A DNA stretch of 64,000 nucleotides from Amyloporia xantha (GCA_036971615.1 JAYKKR010000057.1:48047-112046), one strand, 5' to 3'. Shown: positions 44,451 to 57,957, numbered from the stretch's first letter. The notes: generated by a model from the sequence alone, not told the origin. A program made the numbers and translations.

Positions 44451-47273
44451 TGGTCGAATTTGGCAACTGGATCTAGGTCTGCCGTGTGTCTCTGGTCGTC
44501 GTGGCATAGGTTAGTAATCGCCCACCAAGGATCTCACTTGCTCACTTGATACCGGGTCGTTTAAGTCCTATGCTTTGTTCAAGCTACGTCGATTTAGGGA
44601 TATTCGTGCGACTATACGACACGTCTGCAGGGCTTACCGAGGCCGTGATTCATTTGCTTCCATTGCAGATGGGGTTGGTCGATCTATTAAGAAGTCTTCC
44701 TCGGTGTTTGGAGGCGCCGACTTTATATTTTCGGCTCTGATAGCTGCTCCATCCCGTTTCCTTGCTCAACAGCAACTATCCTTGGATCTTTGGTGCAACG
44801 CCTCGAGATTCTTTGCAGGCCTGGAGCGACACAATTAAGCTGATGTGCCCGCTTCCTCGTTGTCTGTACCGATGGGAAGCTTGCGAGGAATACTTCTCCG
44901 ACGGTATCCTTGGAGCGAACAGAAATTCCTGACATTACATGGCTTGGCACATGGCTGACATTAACTCTCGTGACTACGGCTGTACTCATCTCATTGGCTG
45001 CATCGGACCACAACAGGGTCGAATCGGCAGGTCAAATGAGAAAGCCCCTTTGGCACGGCCTCTTGCTCATCTTGTATATGGCCATGCCGTCTATTAGTTA
45101 TGTCTGATGGCAACATCGAGTCGAGCTGTATCTGGTAAGTTTCAACGTCCAAATTGCTCCTGCCACGCGCAATGCGCTCATCCCGTAAAGCCTTCAGCCA
45201 TGAACTACGAGGAGCAGGTCTTCAGAGCAGTAGTTCTGTTGAATGGTAATGTGTGGGATGATATCCATTCTTATAGGTTCGTTTATTCCATGACCATGCT
45301 ACGCCTCGCTGCAACAGACTCGTGAATCGAAGCCGCAGGCTTCTCGCACGGGGGGCATCAGGCGGAAGCTCTCGCGCCCCCACATTCGTCACTACAAACG
45401 TCACGACGCAGGGTTACCGTCTAGGTCCTTGATATGCGCCTTCATCTTGAATCTGTCTCGCTGTCCATACATGCGCTCTGTGTCGCAGAAGTCGAGTAGG
45501 GCCGCAATCACGCAGTCACCTCTCCAAATCCATGCGTAGGACTGGCCATTCTATCGTTCTCATTCACCGCGGTGAAGCGCGGATAACTGAACTGAACTCG
45601 AAGTAGGAAGGCTTGACTTTTAAATATCTCAATAACTTTCCGAAGCCCATATCATTGACTATTCCGTGAGGAGCGTTGTCCTGCAGCATTTTCATTGGCT
45701 ATCGGTGAGTCAACTATCTACTCAATCGCTGCCAGACGTGTTGCTGAAATATATTACGCCGTTGGCTAATATCAAAGGCGAGCTGGCGATGCTGATACGG
45801 GAAATACTTATGCCTAAACTTGGGCTGTTCCGGTTCGTCGCATTGTCCTGATTGTGTTGGTATGAAAACATTGATTATGATATTAGTGGTCACTCCGGAA
45901 ATGTCCTTTCCTGCTTGCATGCACTAAGCACCACCGTAAGCTTCCGGAATGCCCCCGCTGCCAGACTTGGGCGTGACCAAGAATCAAAACACCTCTTGAA
46001 TACTTCATAGAGCCCAGTAATGATCAATTCGCAGAAGACGCGCTATGGCGAAGCGCGAGTCGGGTTTCGCTGACATGACCATAGCCGCACCAACCATCGC
46101 AGTGTCAGAAATGATAATGGCATTCATCTCTGGTCTATACCACACGCTATATCATGAAGCTGCTCTCGAAAACAAATCCATAATTCACATCGCTAATGCG
46201 AGTGCGGTCGCTTTCAACGATGAGATCTCTGTAAGAATCCAGCCCGTCGGATACTGTGGAGCAATGCTTAGCTTGCTGGTTCAGAGAGGTGTGACCGGCG
46301 GTACTTCAGGCGTACATGGTCTCTGCCCTTCGATGTCGAAGAACCAACGCCTCTTCTCAACTTCGAGCTAGGGCTGATTATGAAGACACTATGAAACGCA
46401 AGTGGACCTGTGATCCCAAGTCGGTCGCCGACATTCCCCGTCAATTGGACGTCACATAAATATTGGTCCGTTTGCAGGTCATGGCAAACCTCTATCGACT
46501 AGGACGCACGCTCCTTCCGGTTCACGCGGAAATTTCCTCAATCCATATGGCCGATAGCAGGCCATTCCTCACCTGAATTCTCTTCTGATCAGTTGGCCGG
46601 CAGAGGGCGCATGTGAGCGTCAAGAACGTTGCAGTGATAGACATTGTATGTGCTTCGGGGCAGTGTTCGGGGCATGGGCAGCTGTGTTGCGTGCTTGTAC
46701 AGAGCACACCCTGCACAGTCTGACCGTCTTCCAAGCGCTTCTTGCGACTCCTAGGTCCCTACGCACCTGACGGAGGGTGTATCAGCGAGCTTGATGGCTG
46801 TCTGGGGCACCGCGTATAGTTGTATCGGTTATGGGCGTTCATGAGCGGAGGAGCGTCATTGTACCTCAGAAACAATGCCGTCCGGCCGTTCATGCCTCCA
46901 TTATAGTGTTTATGTTTGGGGCTGACATCCGCAGTTTTTTGAAAAGAAGTCTGTAGATTCAAATTCAATGGGGTTGTTGTAAGGACTCCGATCGTCCTGC
47001 GCGGATACCGAATTTGGTGGTGGAGGAGTGCCTGGTGCTGGGCAACTGACGTATTCATTGCAGGGAGCCCCAAGAGCAAATTTGATAAGTTTATACTGTC
47101 AATTGACTCTAGGCAAGCAAACCATCAATATATCTATGGAACTCGTATCGTGCGCGCCCAGATTCAGAAGGCAGAGTCAACATCGTCGGAGAATTCTCCA
47201 ACAAGGGGCCTATGACAATGTTGACCTATGTCATTCCTCATTCCGAAGGACCTGAGAGGGCAGAGGAACGCAG
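44451..47273. other. gene-poor, weak frames only
   Basis: Frames of up to 108 codons (46045-46371 plus; 46759-47079 minus) show no motif. Nothing can be assigned. Confidence 0.3.
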
Positions 47274-47705
47274 TCAGTTTGCCATGATTTCAGACAGAAT
47301 CATTTGAGTCGTGCTTACAAGCCATAACATCCGCAGAGATGTCCTGACCGCCTTCATATTTTTAAAGTTGCCCTTGGGGGACTCTTCGAATAAGATCACT
47401 ATGGCCATACGGCAACCATGCATCATCGGCAGTAACGCACCCATCAGCTTCTTGCATATTTTCATTCGCCTGCAACCACACACCAACATCTACGTCGAAC
47501 TGCTAAATATTATGGTCCGGAGGAATGTCGAGGCTGCGAGGCCGGAATCGGAGAGCAGGATATTCTCCTCCAGATCGAAGTTTTCATAATCCATATCTAT
47601 GTCGGATTGATTGCCCTGCTTGTCTTCATAGGGAGGATCTTCAAACTCGTAGTAGTGCAATTCTTCGTGTAATATCTGACCATGAATAACGCTGCGCATG
47701 TTCAT
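47274..47705 (-). other. possible exons of an acidic protein
   Basis: A minus frame (47490-47705) reads YYEFEDPPYEDKQGNQSDID. It can be spliced near 47480-47500 to NENMQEADGCVTADDAWLPY before stops appear. The acidic N-terminus followed by 'DDAWLPYG' faintly recalls the start of CACTA/Plavaka transposases of mushrooms, but no catalytic core follows, so this is only a hint. Confidence 0.2.
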
Positions 47706-49730
47706 ATGACGGATATAAGCAAAGTCTTAGAGACATTTTTTTAACTTGAGTTTATTCAACGAATGCCAGACTCGCCTTTGTCTTCCGATCTCTGTTCATT
47801 CGTTGCACTGCCAACTCCAGGTATCGGGGTGTTACCTAGACATACCATTCGCGCACGTTTTGTGCATACAGAGTGATTTTCGAAGCGTCAAATATAAGAG
47901 GGGTATGGATACGTAAAGGCAAACTCCCGTCCTTTTTGTCCTTTGAGACCAATAGACCGAGACATGATGTGCAGAACAGGGCCTGACACAGCCATTTGCT
48001 CACCTTATACGTAGAATCACTGGGCAGTTCAAAGACAGAATTCTTCGTTTGCCTGAATACAGTACGCTCCGGAGCCGAAGTAATCGTGGGGAGCTTATGT
48101 ATCACGGGGTCCTGATATGAGAAAAACGCTAGGTGAGAAAATGACTCTTGTCATACGGCACACTGAACTCACGTTCGATAATTCGGAGAGATGCATGGCG
48201 CACTTACCATGAAGTAGCCCTGTTCCCCCTGCGCTTATGCAGCCCTTGTAAAAGTTTGATTCAGACTAGACGAATCGCCTCAGGGCCTCAACGTCGTGTT
48301 CATCCAGCGACAGCGGTCTGCATGAGGGTTATCAATGCATCCGGGATAAGCAGAAAGGCATCCTGTCATGAAATAGGGTCTTTCCTTCACATTTTCTGGA
48401 CATTTATTTGCGTATCTCTGCTAAAAATCAATGTCGTCATGCAGGATGAGTAGGGGACACATGCACACGCACCTCGATCTTTGTAGGGAGATCGTCCGCA
48501 GCTTTGTGCCTCTCTATTCGGTGTACATAGGACGGCAGCAGAGCAAACGGCACACTCAAGAGATACGGACACTACACGAAACATAACAGATTCAATAGAC
48601 TACTCCAGAAGCCGGAAATCGGCAGCCTGTCCTTCGCAATAATATCGCAAAAGCCTCGATAACAGGGGTGCTTCGTAATCTACCGCCCTGGCTTAGTGTT
48701 TCATAGGAACCGAACGCGACGAATGATTGGTCAAATAATAGGAATATAGACTGACACCTCATGTAACAGCGTCATTCTAGAGCCAAGACTTTCTGACGCA
48801 GGCGAAGGCAATACAAACATCCAGCACATCGGCTGAGATCTCATACGCATGATTCAGCGTATTTCGGCATTATTCAAGACGGCGCTTCGTCTAGTTTAGG
48901 CTAAACGAATGATCGCACCTCCCTCCGTGCGACTTGACCATTGTTATGGAAGCTATAACCAACTGCAAACGTAGATGTATAAGTATGTTTTCTGTCCTGC
49001 GAAATGAACTCAGACTACATACACAGAGAATATGAGAATATGAGACATTTGTGGGCAAGGCATCCGCTCCTTCGTGGAACTCATAATTCTGGAATTTCGA
49101 ACGCAAATCCTGGGGTTTTGACCAAATCAATACCGCAGGATGACTTCGTGATCGATAGTCATTTGCAAGAGCCCGCCAGGTTCTCCTGCATCGAGTGTCT
49201 ACTGAAAGATGGAAGGGACAAGTCTGAAGTCTGTGCGGATGCGCACCGTTGCTGTCAATGGTTTCATGTGAGACTAGTACTATGAGATGTAGACATTAAA
49301 ATGTCAGCCATACGTGTTCCGTCGAACCTCGCACCTAAGACTGACACCTCCTGATGCCACGGTTTCAGGTACAGATGAATATAAAATGCGAGTAGCTTTA
49401 CGTTGGATTCGCGAATTGAGCCTGTTCGTGAGTAATTACATTCAACGCTGAGCGATATATTGGCTTGAAACCGCGCTGATTTGCGACCTCCCTTCTTCAT
49501 TGTCGAAAAGCCCTCCGTGTGACCTATGACGACAATATTCCACGTTTTTGACTGAGCTTTGTTGGTAAGGATAGAATAGCGGACAACCAAGGGTCCGCGG
49601 ATTCGAAATTGTAGAACGCCAATTTCAAGGTTGTGAACAATCTATGCCAGTGAATCGCGTCAAATACAACACTTATGACCGTGCTTTCTGGTAGGAAATG
49701 ATGCCCTATTACGCACACTTTCCCGCGCAT
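47706..49730. other. possible minus-strand exons, unrecognised
   Basis: Coding-like minus segments occur at about 48640-48730 (GSYETLSQGGRLRSTPVIEA), 48470-48560 (LPSYVHRIERHKAADDLPTK) and 47960-48110 (LPTITSAPERTVFRQTKNSV). They may be exons of one gene reading toward lower coordinates. I could not join them in phase, and no family is recognised. Confidence 0.2.
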
Positions 49731-50147
49731 TCATACACCCAGTGCACCTTGACCTTCTCTTTCTGTGCAAAGGTAGTATGGAAAATACGATCCAAACGAG
49801 TTCCGTTCCGAGGCGACTTGACCCGAAATAGCATGGTAAGCGAAGACGGAGGGATTGGAATTAGCGTGCGACCGAACCTGCTCTTCAACGACTTCCCCTG
49901 ACTCGCTTATTCCTAAATAATTCCGATGTCGTATGGTGCATGTGATGATACATTCGTTGTCGTATTTGCGGAAAGCTCTGCAGAGGAGCGAGATGAGGCT
50001 TCCGCCGCCTTCAGAGGTTACCAAACTCGGCAACTCTCCGGTGCTAAAATCACGCGCCACGTGTCTCGTCCTGCTCCTTTTCATTCTCACTCGGAACTCA
50101 TTTATTATTTCTTGGTTCAATTCTTTGGAATAAGACGTGACCGCCAT
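49731..50147 (-). CDS. hypothetical open frame, 138 codons
   Basis: An uninterrupted minus frame with mixed composition (MAVTSYSKELNQEIINEFRV at the start). No motif is seen. Shorter plus frames overlap it. It may be chance. Confidence 0.2.
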   Translation of the reverse strand: MAVTSYSKELNQEIINEFRVRMKRSRTRHVARDFSTGELPSLVTSEGGGSLISLLCRAFRKYDNECIITCTIRHRNYLGISESGEVVEEQVRSHANSNPSVFAYHAISGQVASERNSFGSYFPYYLCTEREGQGALGV

Positions 50148-50835
50148 TAGTCGAAATCCGTTTAGGCCTTCCCAAAATCGGTGTCAGAGCGGTAAGCATT
50201 GCAGTGACCTGGAGACTGCAGAGCCTAATAACTGTCAGACAACGCGTATTTCTCACTGGACTGTTTTCAACCAAGACGCAGTTGTAGACCCTGCTTGCGC
50301 TAGAGGCCCAAAATATCAGCCCGGTAAAGTACATAACAGCGAGGAGGTCAGTGCATTCAAGTAATCGATCGGACAGCTTTCAAGACGCACAACTGCGGTC
50401 GCGTGCGCTCTCTTGTCCTAACATTCTGTGTACGCGGCTAGCTGACTCACATGAATATCTCCAATATGATCAGACTAGCAGAATATCGACTGCGGACCGC
50501 ATTGCATGAGTGTGACCGCTACCAGTGGCTGCAAATAATAAATCGAATTTGGTGCGCATTCATCTGATGCTCTGTGATGTCTGAATTGACGCTTACGCGC
50601 GGGGACGTCGTCGTGGTTCGCGCTTGTACCTCTTCAGTAAGTAAATCCTACATGGTGTACTACTATGCCGAGCAAATGCAGGGCGATTCGCATTGGCGTT
50701 TAATTCCACGTCGACCTCCTTCTCGTGCTTGTGCATTGCGTATCATATCTTCGTCTTCGTCAGCACAATGCTAATCATTCGACTGATCAGGTAGAAGAAT
50801 TGCGTTAGCAGCGTTTCCACCGTTCAAGGTTCGAA
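50148..50835. other. upstream flank of the KDZ gene
   Basis: Short frames only. The 5' end of the KDZ element must lie somewhere here if it extends past the gene, but no terminal inverted repeat is recognised. Confidence 0.35.
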
Positions 50836-53800
50836 ATGTCTCAACCTACGAGCCGCACCGTCAAATCTCGTCGCATACGCAAACAGCGGACCATCATTAA
50901 GAACAGTGCCCTCCCACCAATGACGCGTTCATACGGCAATTCTATGAAAACTAGGTTACCACTTCATTCGGATCCGTTGTTACCACCTGAGGATCCACTC
51001 CCTCATTGGGCTACCCCGGACAGTACTAGTTTCGGTCACAATGAAACACATCCGGAGATGGATCCCGACAATAGCCAGCCAGATGGTCAGAAATCCGCTT
51101 ATTCAGTGAGTACGTGACTTGACTTCTTACCGGCCACCAACACCATAATGCATCATCTAGCCAAAAGCCAGCTCGCTCGATGAACTCGTTGATATGGAGC
51201 AGGTGATCTCTCGGATTCTGTTATCTCGAGAGGCTGACCAGGACACTGGTGGCATCTGTCGGTGTTGTGGTCACATATCATCCAAAGCCAGTATCCGATG
51301 TCGTGATTGCTGGGAGGGCGGCACACTTTGCCGAGATTGTGTATTGGAAAGGCACACAAATAACCCATTCCATTTCATGGAGATCTGGACATCCACCCAT
51401 TTCTCTCGCGTCTCTCTGCGTGAACTGGGAATGGTCATATATCTTGGCCATAAAGGCCACAATTGTCCGTGTGCTAACATTTCAGACAGGAAAGAGTTGA
51501 CAGTTGTACACACTAATGGCATTCAGCAGTGCAGCATTGTCTATTGTGGCTGCCCTAGAAGTGGGGAGAAAGTTGATCAGCTCCTCACCAATGGCCTTTT
51601 CCCAGCCTCTGTGCATAAACCTCACACTGTGTTCACATTTCAAGTTCTGCGACGCTTTCACAGTGACACCACTTGCTCACACACTGCTGCATATGACTAT
51701 ATTCGCCAATTGGAACGCCTCTCTAATCGCTTAGAGCCAAAAGCAGTTCCTGTATGCACATTCTGTCATATAATGGTATAACCTCTTATTTATTTGTGTT
51801 ATAAACAGATGGTCTATCGGGAATTCTTGCGAGTGGCACGAGTATGGCGTCACATGCAATCCAAAAAATGGACAGGTGTTGTACATGGACTGACAGAGTT
51901 TCTTCCTGCCCATCTTCAGGGCAAGATATGTATTTCATGTCCAGCCTGTCCACTTCCAGATGTCAATATGAAGGTTGATGAAAGCACACCAGCTGAGTAA
52001 GCCATCTTTTTGGTTTCAACAACAGCACTGAACTAAAATTGTCTCAATTTCTGCAAGTCACACAACAACCTTATTTCTGTCTATTGATGGTAATCATGGT
52101 TTAAGGCGAAAACGAAATAAGGGGAAGCAGCAGAGTCCTGCATTGTCTGATGGCATGGCCTATTTCCCCAAGGAAGAAAGTTATCAAGTGTATCTTCAAT
52201 CCATGCCTGAAGACCATGATGTACGTGTCTTTGACTCATTATTAGACCCTGTGTATGACAAAGTAACAATTAGGTCCGTACCTGCAATAGCTCAAGAGTA
52301 GTTGAAGACATGTATCGATCAAAAGAAGGATTTGATGTTACTGGAGTTGTTTCTGTGATTTGTTCACGACATGGCTTTTTTGTTCCTCTTGGAACAGTTG
52401 ATATGCAGAAAGGCGAAAGGTGAGATCCTAGAAAAACAAGTTGAACGTTTGAGTTATTGAATTTCTGCAGATATGGAAATGCAGATTTTGCCCTTGCTGG
52501 TGCTTTAGAGGGTGCCAAAAGACTCCACGCATTGTTGTGGCATATGATATTGCTTGCGGTTACTGCAAACATGTCATTGACAGGTTTGAGAAATTCTTCC
52601 CTGGTCTGAAACATCTCCTGGATAAGATCATCTTCCTGGTGCCTAAACTTCATAATGTTGGTCACCAGGAACTCTGTCAATTGGCTCAATCCTTCAATTA
52701 TACTAGGGGAGTTGGGAGGACAGATGGGGAAGCTGCAGAGAGAATTTGGGCACAGGCCAATGAAAACATAGTCAGCACTCGAGAGATGGAATCTGGACAT
52801 CGGCATGATGTCTTGAATGACCAACATTCAGCTCTGAATTTTGATCACACTGTCAGACTTGGTATGTGGTTCAATACTCTGATATCACAGTGAATAATAT
52901 GGATCATAGTAACTTCTCTGCAAATGAGACTGGAAGAAGCCTTAGAGCAGTCTGCACACACAATGCAAGAGTTTGCAGAGCTCAATGATGTATACCAGCC
53001 TTTTGTGCAACAATGGCTTCAAATGGATGAAAGGCCAGTGGTTGTAGGTTCCCGTGTAGTGAAGAGTGTTTATAAAATCAATGCATCTTCAGGTGCCTAG
53101 TTTATCTTCACTTTGGAAGAATATGCAGTTTAATTCAATTTATTACAGTTCCATCACAGGTAGAAATTCTTAATAGGATTTTTGAGAGGCAATCTCAAAC
53201 TGAAGAGAACCCTACTCATAACAATGGCATGGCTGCCTTTGTCAATACTGCTTTACATTTGGAAAAAATCAGGTATGTTTGCAACTTTGCTTATGAACAC
53301 TCAAAGCTAATAATTATCAGTTATCAAATGCAACATGAGATCGACCCCATTGAATTGTCAACTCTCAAGAAATCATATCTTGATGCCTATACATCTTGGG
53401 GACAATCAAAGCAAATTTACATGCCTCTTGCACAATTCCAGTCCACATTGCCAGTTCTTCTCAAACATCAGCTTCCCACATCATTTCTTCCATCAGCACT
53501 TTTGCAAAGCATACAGCAAAGTCAAGGACTTCATTCCTTGGCCAATCTGGAGGGTCAATTACGTGTTGGTCAATTACATGATGCTCTCACAGATGTTCGG
53601 ATTGCTCTGCGCAGTTACAACTTGCTATCAAGCCTCAAAACAACATCACGCCATCATGCATACAACAAGGGAGTTATCACACGTGCTAGGAACAAGATGC
53701 GCAGGCTATGGGCAACAGTTTCCAGCTCTCAAGCCTTATATAATGCTGCTCGGTCAGCACTTATTAGCTTGGGCCTGCAGTCCTGCATAACTCGGTACCC

Positions 53801-54308
53801 TCAAATGAAAGATGAAGATCTTACCACCACTGCCCTCAAACAGTATTTGAAAACTGGGAGGGGCCGGAGAAAGATCAGTTGGATCTGGAAGATTGACAAT
53901 TATTGTCATCCCACTGACACTCAGCTCGAGGCTTGGGAGCTAGAAGGTAAATGTCAAACATTTTGATCATATTTATTATTCTTGCTCATTTTGAATAAAG
54001 CAAGTCGTGTGGAATGGTTTGAATGCAGAGCAAACAAAGACCGGTGGCTAGAGGAAGTGGATATACTCCAAGCAGAACTCCAAAGATGCCACACATTCTT
54101 CAAATTTTTCACCAACAAATGGACCTATCTTGCAGAATCATGCTCAGGCACATCACTTTACCACAAGGGATGGAAGGCATATGCTTATAAGAAGGCTGCA
54201 ATGTTCAAGAGACTAAAGCAAGCAATCAAAATAGAAGATCTGTATGTCATACATGCTCAATTTCATAGTGCCAACATGGTCTTATACAATGTTTCAGTGA
54301 CTGGTTGA
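50836..54308 (+). CDS. KDZ transposase with CxC2 cysteine cluster
   Basis: This is a Kyakuja-Dileera-Zisupton DDE transposase for DNA transposition in the nucleus. Exons with agreeing phases are 50836-51105, 51161-51751, 51809-51996, 52058-52220, 52274-52419, 52471-52861, 52910-53092, 53149-53272, 53321-53946 and 54001-54308. After a basic N-terminus, the CxC2 cluster shows CRCCGHI, CRDCWEGGTLCRDC, HNCPC and YCGCP. The catalytic acids are D in SIDGNHGL (52086), D in VVAYDIACGY (52546) and E in GRTDGEAAERIW (52729). Helical C-terminal blocks follow. One break exists: between ALEG and QKTPRIVV (about 52512) the frame shifts by one base, which no intron explains. The KDZ triad is otherwise intact. 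The intron at 53273-53320 is also open in frame, so its splicing is optional. CpG is scarce throughout, unlike the flanks. Confidence 0.9.
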
Positions 54309-54532
54309 CATCATCATCAGGTATTAGTGCAGGGGTGTATCATGAGAGAATTGTATCTGCTGGAAAGGCAGTCACTACGATTGAGTTAAATTTGGTGAAA
54401 TGGTGGACATTTACATTCAGGAGGAAAAATGTATGGCTTTATGTTGATGGCAAGGGCATACCACTTCCATCTGAGTCTATGCCAATGAATGGCACATTAC
54501 TGGAGCATGATCATGAGGATCATGAGCCATAA
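54309..54532 (+). other. 3' open frame next to the KDZ gene
   Basis: A 75-codon frame (54305-54532, including NLVKWWTFTFRRKNVWLYVD) follows the transposase stop and shares its CpG-poor, AT-richer composition. It may be an alternative last exon of the transposase or untranslated element sequence. Confidence 0.3.
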
Positions 54533-56211
54533 CATGATATAGAAAATAGACAGAAATATGGAAGACTTCGCCTAGAAGTCTATAAGCATTGGGTCTGTTC
54601 CATATGAAAAAATCGTAAAAATACTCAACACCCATCGTGTGTGACCGGGAGACGTGGAAACACAAGACGCTCATGCATATCATTGCCGCCGCAGAACGGA
54701 AAACCCTGATCGGCGAAATCTGGACTGTCCGAATCATTGGTATTTCTGGCTCGACTGCAATTGACAAGGGGGGATGTACCATGGGAAGTGCTGACCATTA
54801 TAGTTCTGCAACTATAGAGTCAATATCATGGTGAGCCGGGGAGCCAGTCTACCCCTGTTTGTCTTCGCAAGCCTACGTAGACATAGATCAACGCAAGGAT
54901 ATTAGTCAATCTGACCTAACTGGAACGGTCTTGGAGTGCAAGACACTTTAAGATACCATGACTAGTTCCAGGCTATGATACACTTATTCCCTCCTGAGCC
55001 GACGGGGTCGCGGATAGGAGAAAGCCAAGTCTAAGTAGTCGGTGACTACATTCGTTGGAAAACTTTGAGCCTAACAAGACTTACCGTCATTTAGAACCAT
55101 TCGGTGTGGTTATGTGTGACGGATTATGGTTTGATATGCGGGAAGAGCGAGTACTATGAAGGCCGAGCGGGTTTATGTGCATTGCTGCGTTCAAAATACG
55201 AAGAACGTTTATATCTAATAAAAACATCCCTGTCAGTATAGTAAGTACGAAAACTGCAGACATTCACGAACGAGGGAGGTGCAATACTTCCAGCATTATA
55301 ACAGGAGCAGACATCGTAAGTTCATCATGCTTGAGTGAAGGCCCTGCATTCATGGTCGGTATCAAAATTGTTGACCTTCCTAATCTTTTGAGGAGGCAGT
55401 ATCCCTGTCAAACTAGGTTGATAATAAATCCGTAGAAATTTCATGGCTGTCTTCATAGCTGACTCACCGCACTGTAACGGCCATTCAAACTACTTAGCGC
55501 TAAAGGCACCCAATAGTCCGATGTAAACGGATCGAGACTCCAGCCTTCCTGCTTGAAAGTGAGTCCGTAGATCGCTATATCACGCATAAAAATGCGTGAC
55601 GGATAAATATCAACTCATGCTCCGTGCTATGAGCCGTGGAGTCAATGTCAAGAATGTACCTTTGGGATGACCCCGACGCCGAGCTGGATCATAACACTTC
55701 ATTCCAGTCAGTCGTCCACAATATCACATACTCCTTATAGATATTCAAGATGTCTTCACTTGTGCGAGATGGTTATATGGCTATACATCTCACATATTAG
55801 TAATGGATCTCGTCCTAGTAAGGATTCAAGATTTGCTCCAGCGCCAGGAATTTCTCTTCGCCGGAGATATGTACTATTATCCAGAAAAATGGAGGAGTTG
55901 GATGAGTCAGGTGGATTTTCATAAATAGAGATCGACCGACCAAGCAACCGGGACCGGGTCTCGATGATGGGGTGTCCCATACGTCGTGCCATTACCGTGA
56001 CGGGGATCGTTCACGCCAAACTTAATGCAACATCGCCCCCGTAGACGGCAGCTCGAGAAGAAGATGAGACTTCGCTTTCACGTATCAGAGGAATGCATGC
56101 AAAAAGTCAAGCTGCACCGGCACGGTCAGTTTGGCCGTGTCGACGCGCCTACCGAAGCTTCAGCCTCACGTGAGAAGGCGCTATTCCCTTCGCTTCCACC
56201 CGTATTGTCCG
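54533..56211. other. no supported gene; missing antiporter 5' half
   Basis: Short frames only. The region just before 56212 should hold the N-terminal transmembrane exons of the antiporter gene, but no hydrophobic frame is present. Confidence 0.4.
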
Positions 56212-57358
56212 GACGTTGACTCGTCCTCTACTTTCGTCGTTACTTATCGCTCTAGTCACCCCCCTCGTTGCGCGGTATATTCGAGCTTCTGGTTTCACGC
56301 GATCGGAGAGCAATGGTGCGCACTCCAGATGTCCCGGGAAGGGATGGGGCTGGACCAGGGCAGGCAATGCAGACAGGCCCAAATCCCCTCGGTAGAGTTT
56401 GAGTGGGGAACGGATGCCCATGCGGACACCATAAAGTTAGGCCTCATGGTGTGCGTGCTTAGCGCATTTCTAACTATTGCATATTGTGAGGGTCCAACTT
56501 GCAGTGTTCTAATGGGTCGCATCAAACTGATTCCCATGAAGACACAGGGAGTAGTATACTTTTCGGTGCTTACGTCGCAGGCCTCACACTGTCTTACATG
56601 GCGCGCGTGCCAGAAACTGCGGCTACTTATGTGGAGCAGTCGAACACCCCCAGTCTAGATGAACGCTCCGAAGCGCTTTCATTCGAGTCCGCCTACGTAC
56701 GGATGGTCGGCTCTTTGCAGCGGTATATCCTTGCACCGTTGTTCTTCGCCAGTGTCGGCTATGCCATTGTAAGTTACAAATCGTCCCTAATTCCTTACTC
56801 GATAAATCTGAATATGTTGTGCTGACGTTTGGTCTCTTATTTTGTTAGCTGTTCCTCTCATTATGGAGCCCAACCGTCTTGTGGCGCGAGGTTGTATTTG
56901 CGGTCTTCATGTGTATCGGGAAGCTGGCAGTTGGACTGCCGATTATCCTGTGGTCAATAGGTCCTCGTCTCTATCGTGGACACCGCGTATCGTGGCCATG
57001 GGCAAGTCTCCCACCACGCATTCCTCATTCGGACCAGCAGCCGACGGTATTGAGACAAGCATATTCCTGGTCGTCTTTGAGGAATGATTTCATTGCTTCA
57101 ATATACCCAGCGACATTCATGGGCGCCGCCATGGTCTCCCGCGGCGAGATCGGGCTGTTAATTGCCCAGATTGCTCGACAAGGTCCCTCATCAGTGTCTA
57201 CTCCCGGCGCCGACGGCGATACTGGAGGCCTCCCTGAGCGGCGAAGCCTTTTAGTGAGCGTATGGGCGATTCTGCTGTGTACGCTCATAGGCCCCATGGG
57301 TGTTGGCTTCATGGTGCGGAGATGGCGGACAGAAATTACTCTCGGTCCTTGGTCCTGA
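56212..57358 (+). pseudogene. Na+/H+ antiporter (CPA family), C-terminal half
   Basis: A cation/proton exchanger membrane domain is visible from its middle to its end. Exons in order: RPLLSSLLIALVTPLVARYI (about 56215-56330); HADTIKLGLMVCVLSAFLTI (about 56392-56490); SSILFGAYVAGLTLSYMA to LAPLFFASVGYAI (about 56551-56770); and a last exon from about 56849, LWREVVFAVFMCIGKLAVGL through SRGEIGLLIAQIA and VWAILLCTLIGPMGVGF, ending at the stop at 57358. The 'RGEIGLLI' helix and the 'IGP..VG' end helix are family hallmarks. The first six or so helices, including the ion-binding 'ND/DD' site, have no counterpart upstream, so the copy is truncated at its 5' end. What remains appears free of frameshifts. 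Confidence 0.72.
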
Positions 57359-57951
57359 AAAGTCTAACGCTTGCGTCTCACCCTGAGCCTTCCTCTTCGA
57401 CTTCAGATTCGATCTTCACGCACAAGCATTATTTTCCCGACACCGATCCACGACTGTAGGCCGCGAACGCGAACGGACAGATCACGACAACTTACCTCGA
57501 TTGGTGTTGATCATAGCAAGAGCCACTGAGCATATCTCCGATGCGCGTGTCGCGGAGCACACATGCGTACGACACGATGGGCACGTTTTGCGCCCTTCGA
57601 AATGGGGGCACTTCCGCGGAGGTTCAGAGAGCGGAGCGCTCGGGAAGCGATGGGTGTACACTCTGGAACTGTGCGGGATGCGGTGTGATCCTGCACTATC
57701 GGGTACAGACAGACACATTCCTATCTCCGGTCCGTCGAGGCAGAATGAGAAATTGTGGTAGATGCCTACACATGTCAGCAGACGGAAAGACTGGAAATGA
57801 GTGGACTCCTGGTAGTCAACGTTAGACGGTTGCCCTGACGAGCAAGCGGTAGCCTAGACCAGAAAACATGGTTCTACACAGCCGCATGCTGACCGGAACT
57901 AAATACGACATGGATTTCGATAGTAGGGCTGAGCTGCCGATATGTTTTAGT
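57359..57951. other. no supported gene
   Basis: A 94-codon plus frame (57541-57825) contains CTLWNCAGCGVILHY and NCGRC, hinting at a cysteine-rich exon, but nothing more can be shown. Confidence 0.3.
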
Positions 57952-57957
57952 AGCGGG

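Noticed and set aside
53273..53320. In-frame continuation through a possible KDZ intron
   Set aside because: GT and AG borders with a 48-nt length look like an intron. Reading through it is also possible, so I did not treat it as a defect.
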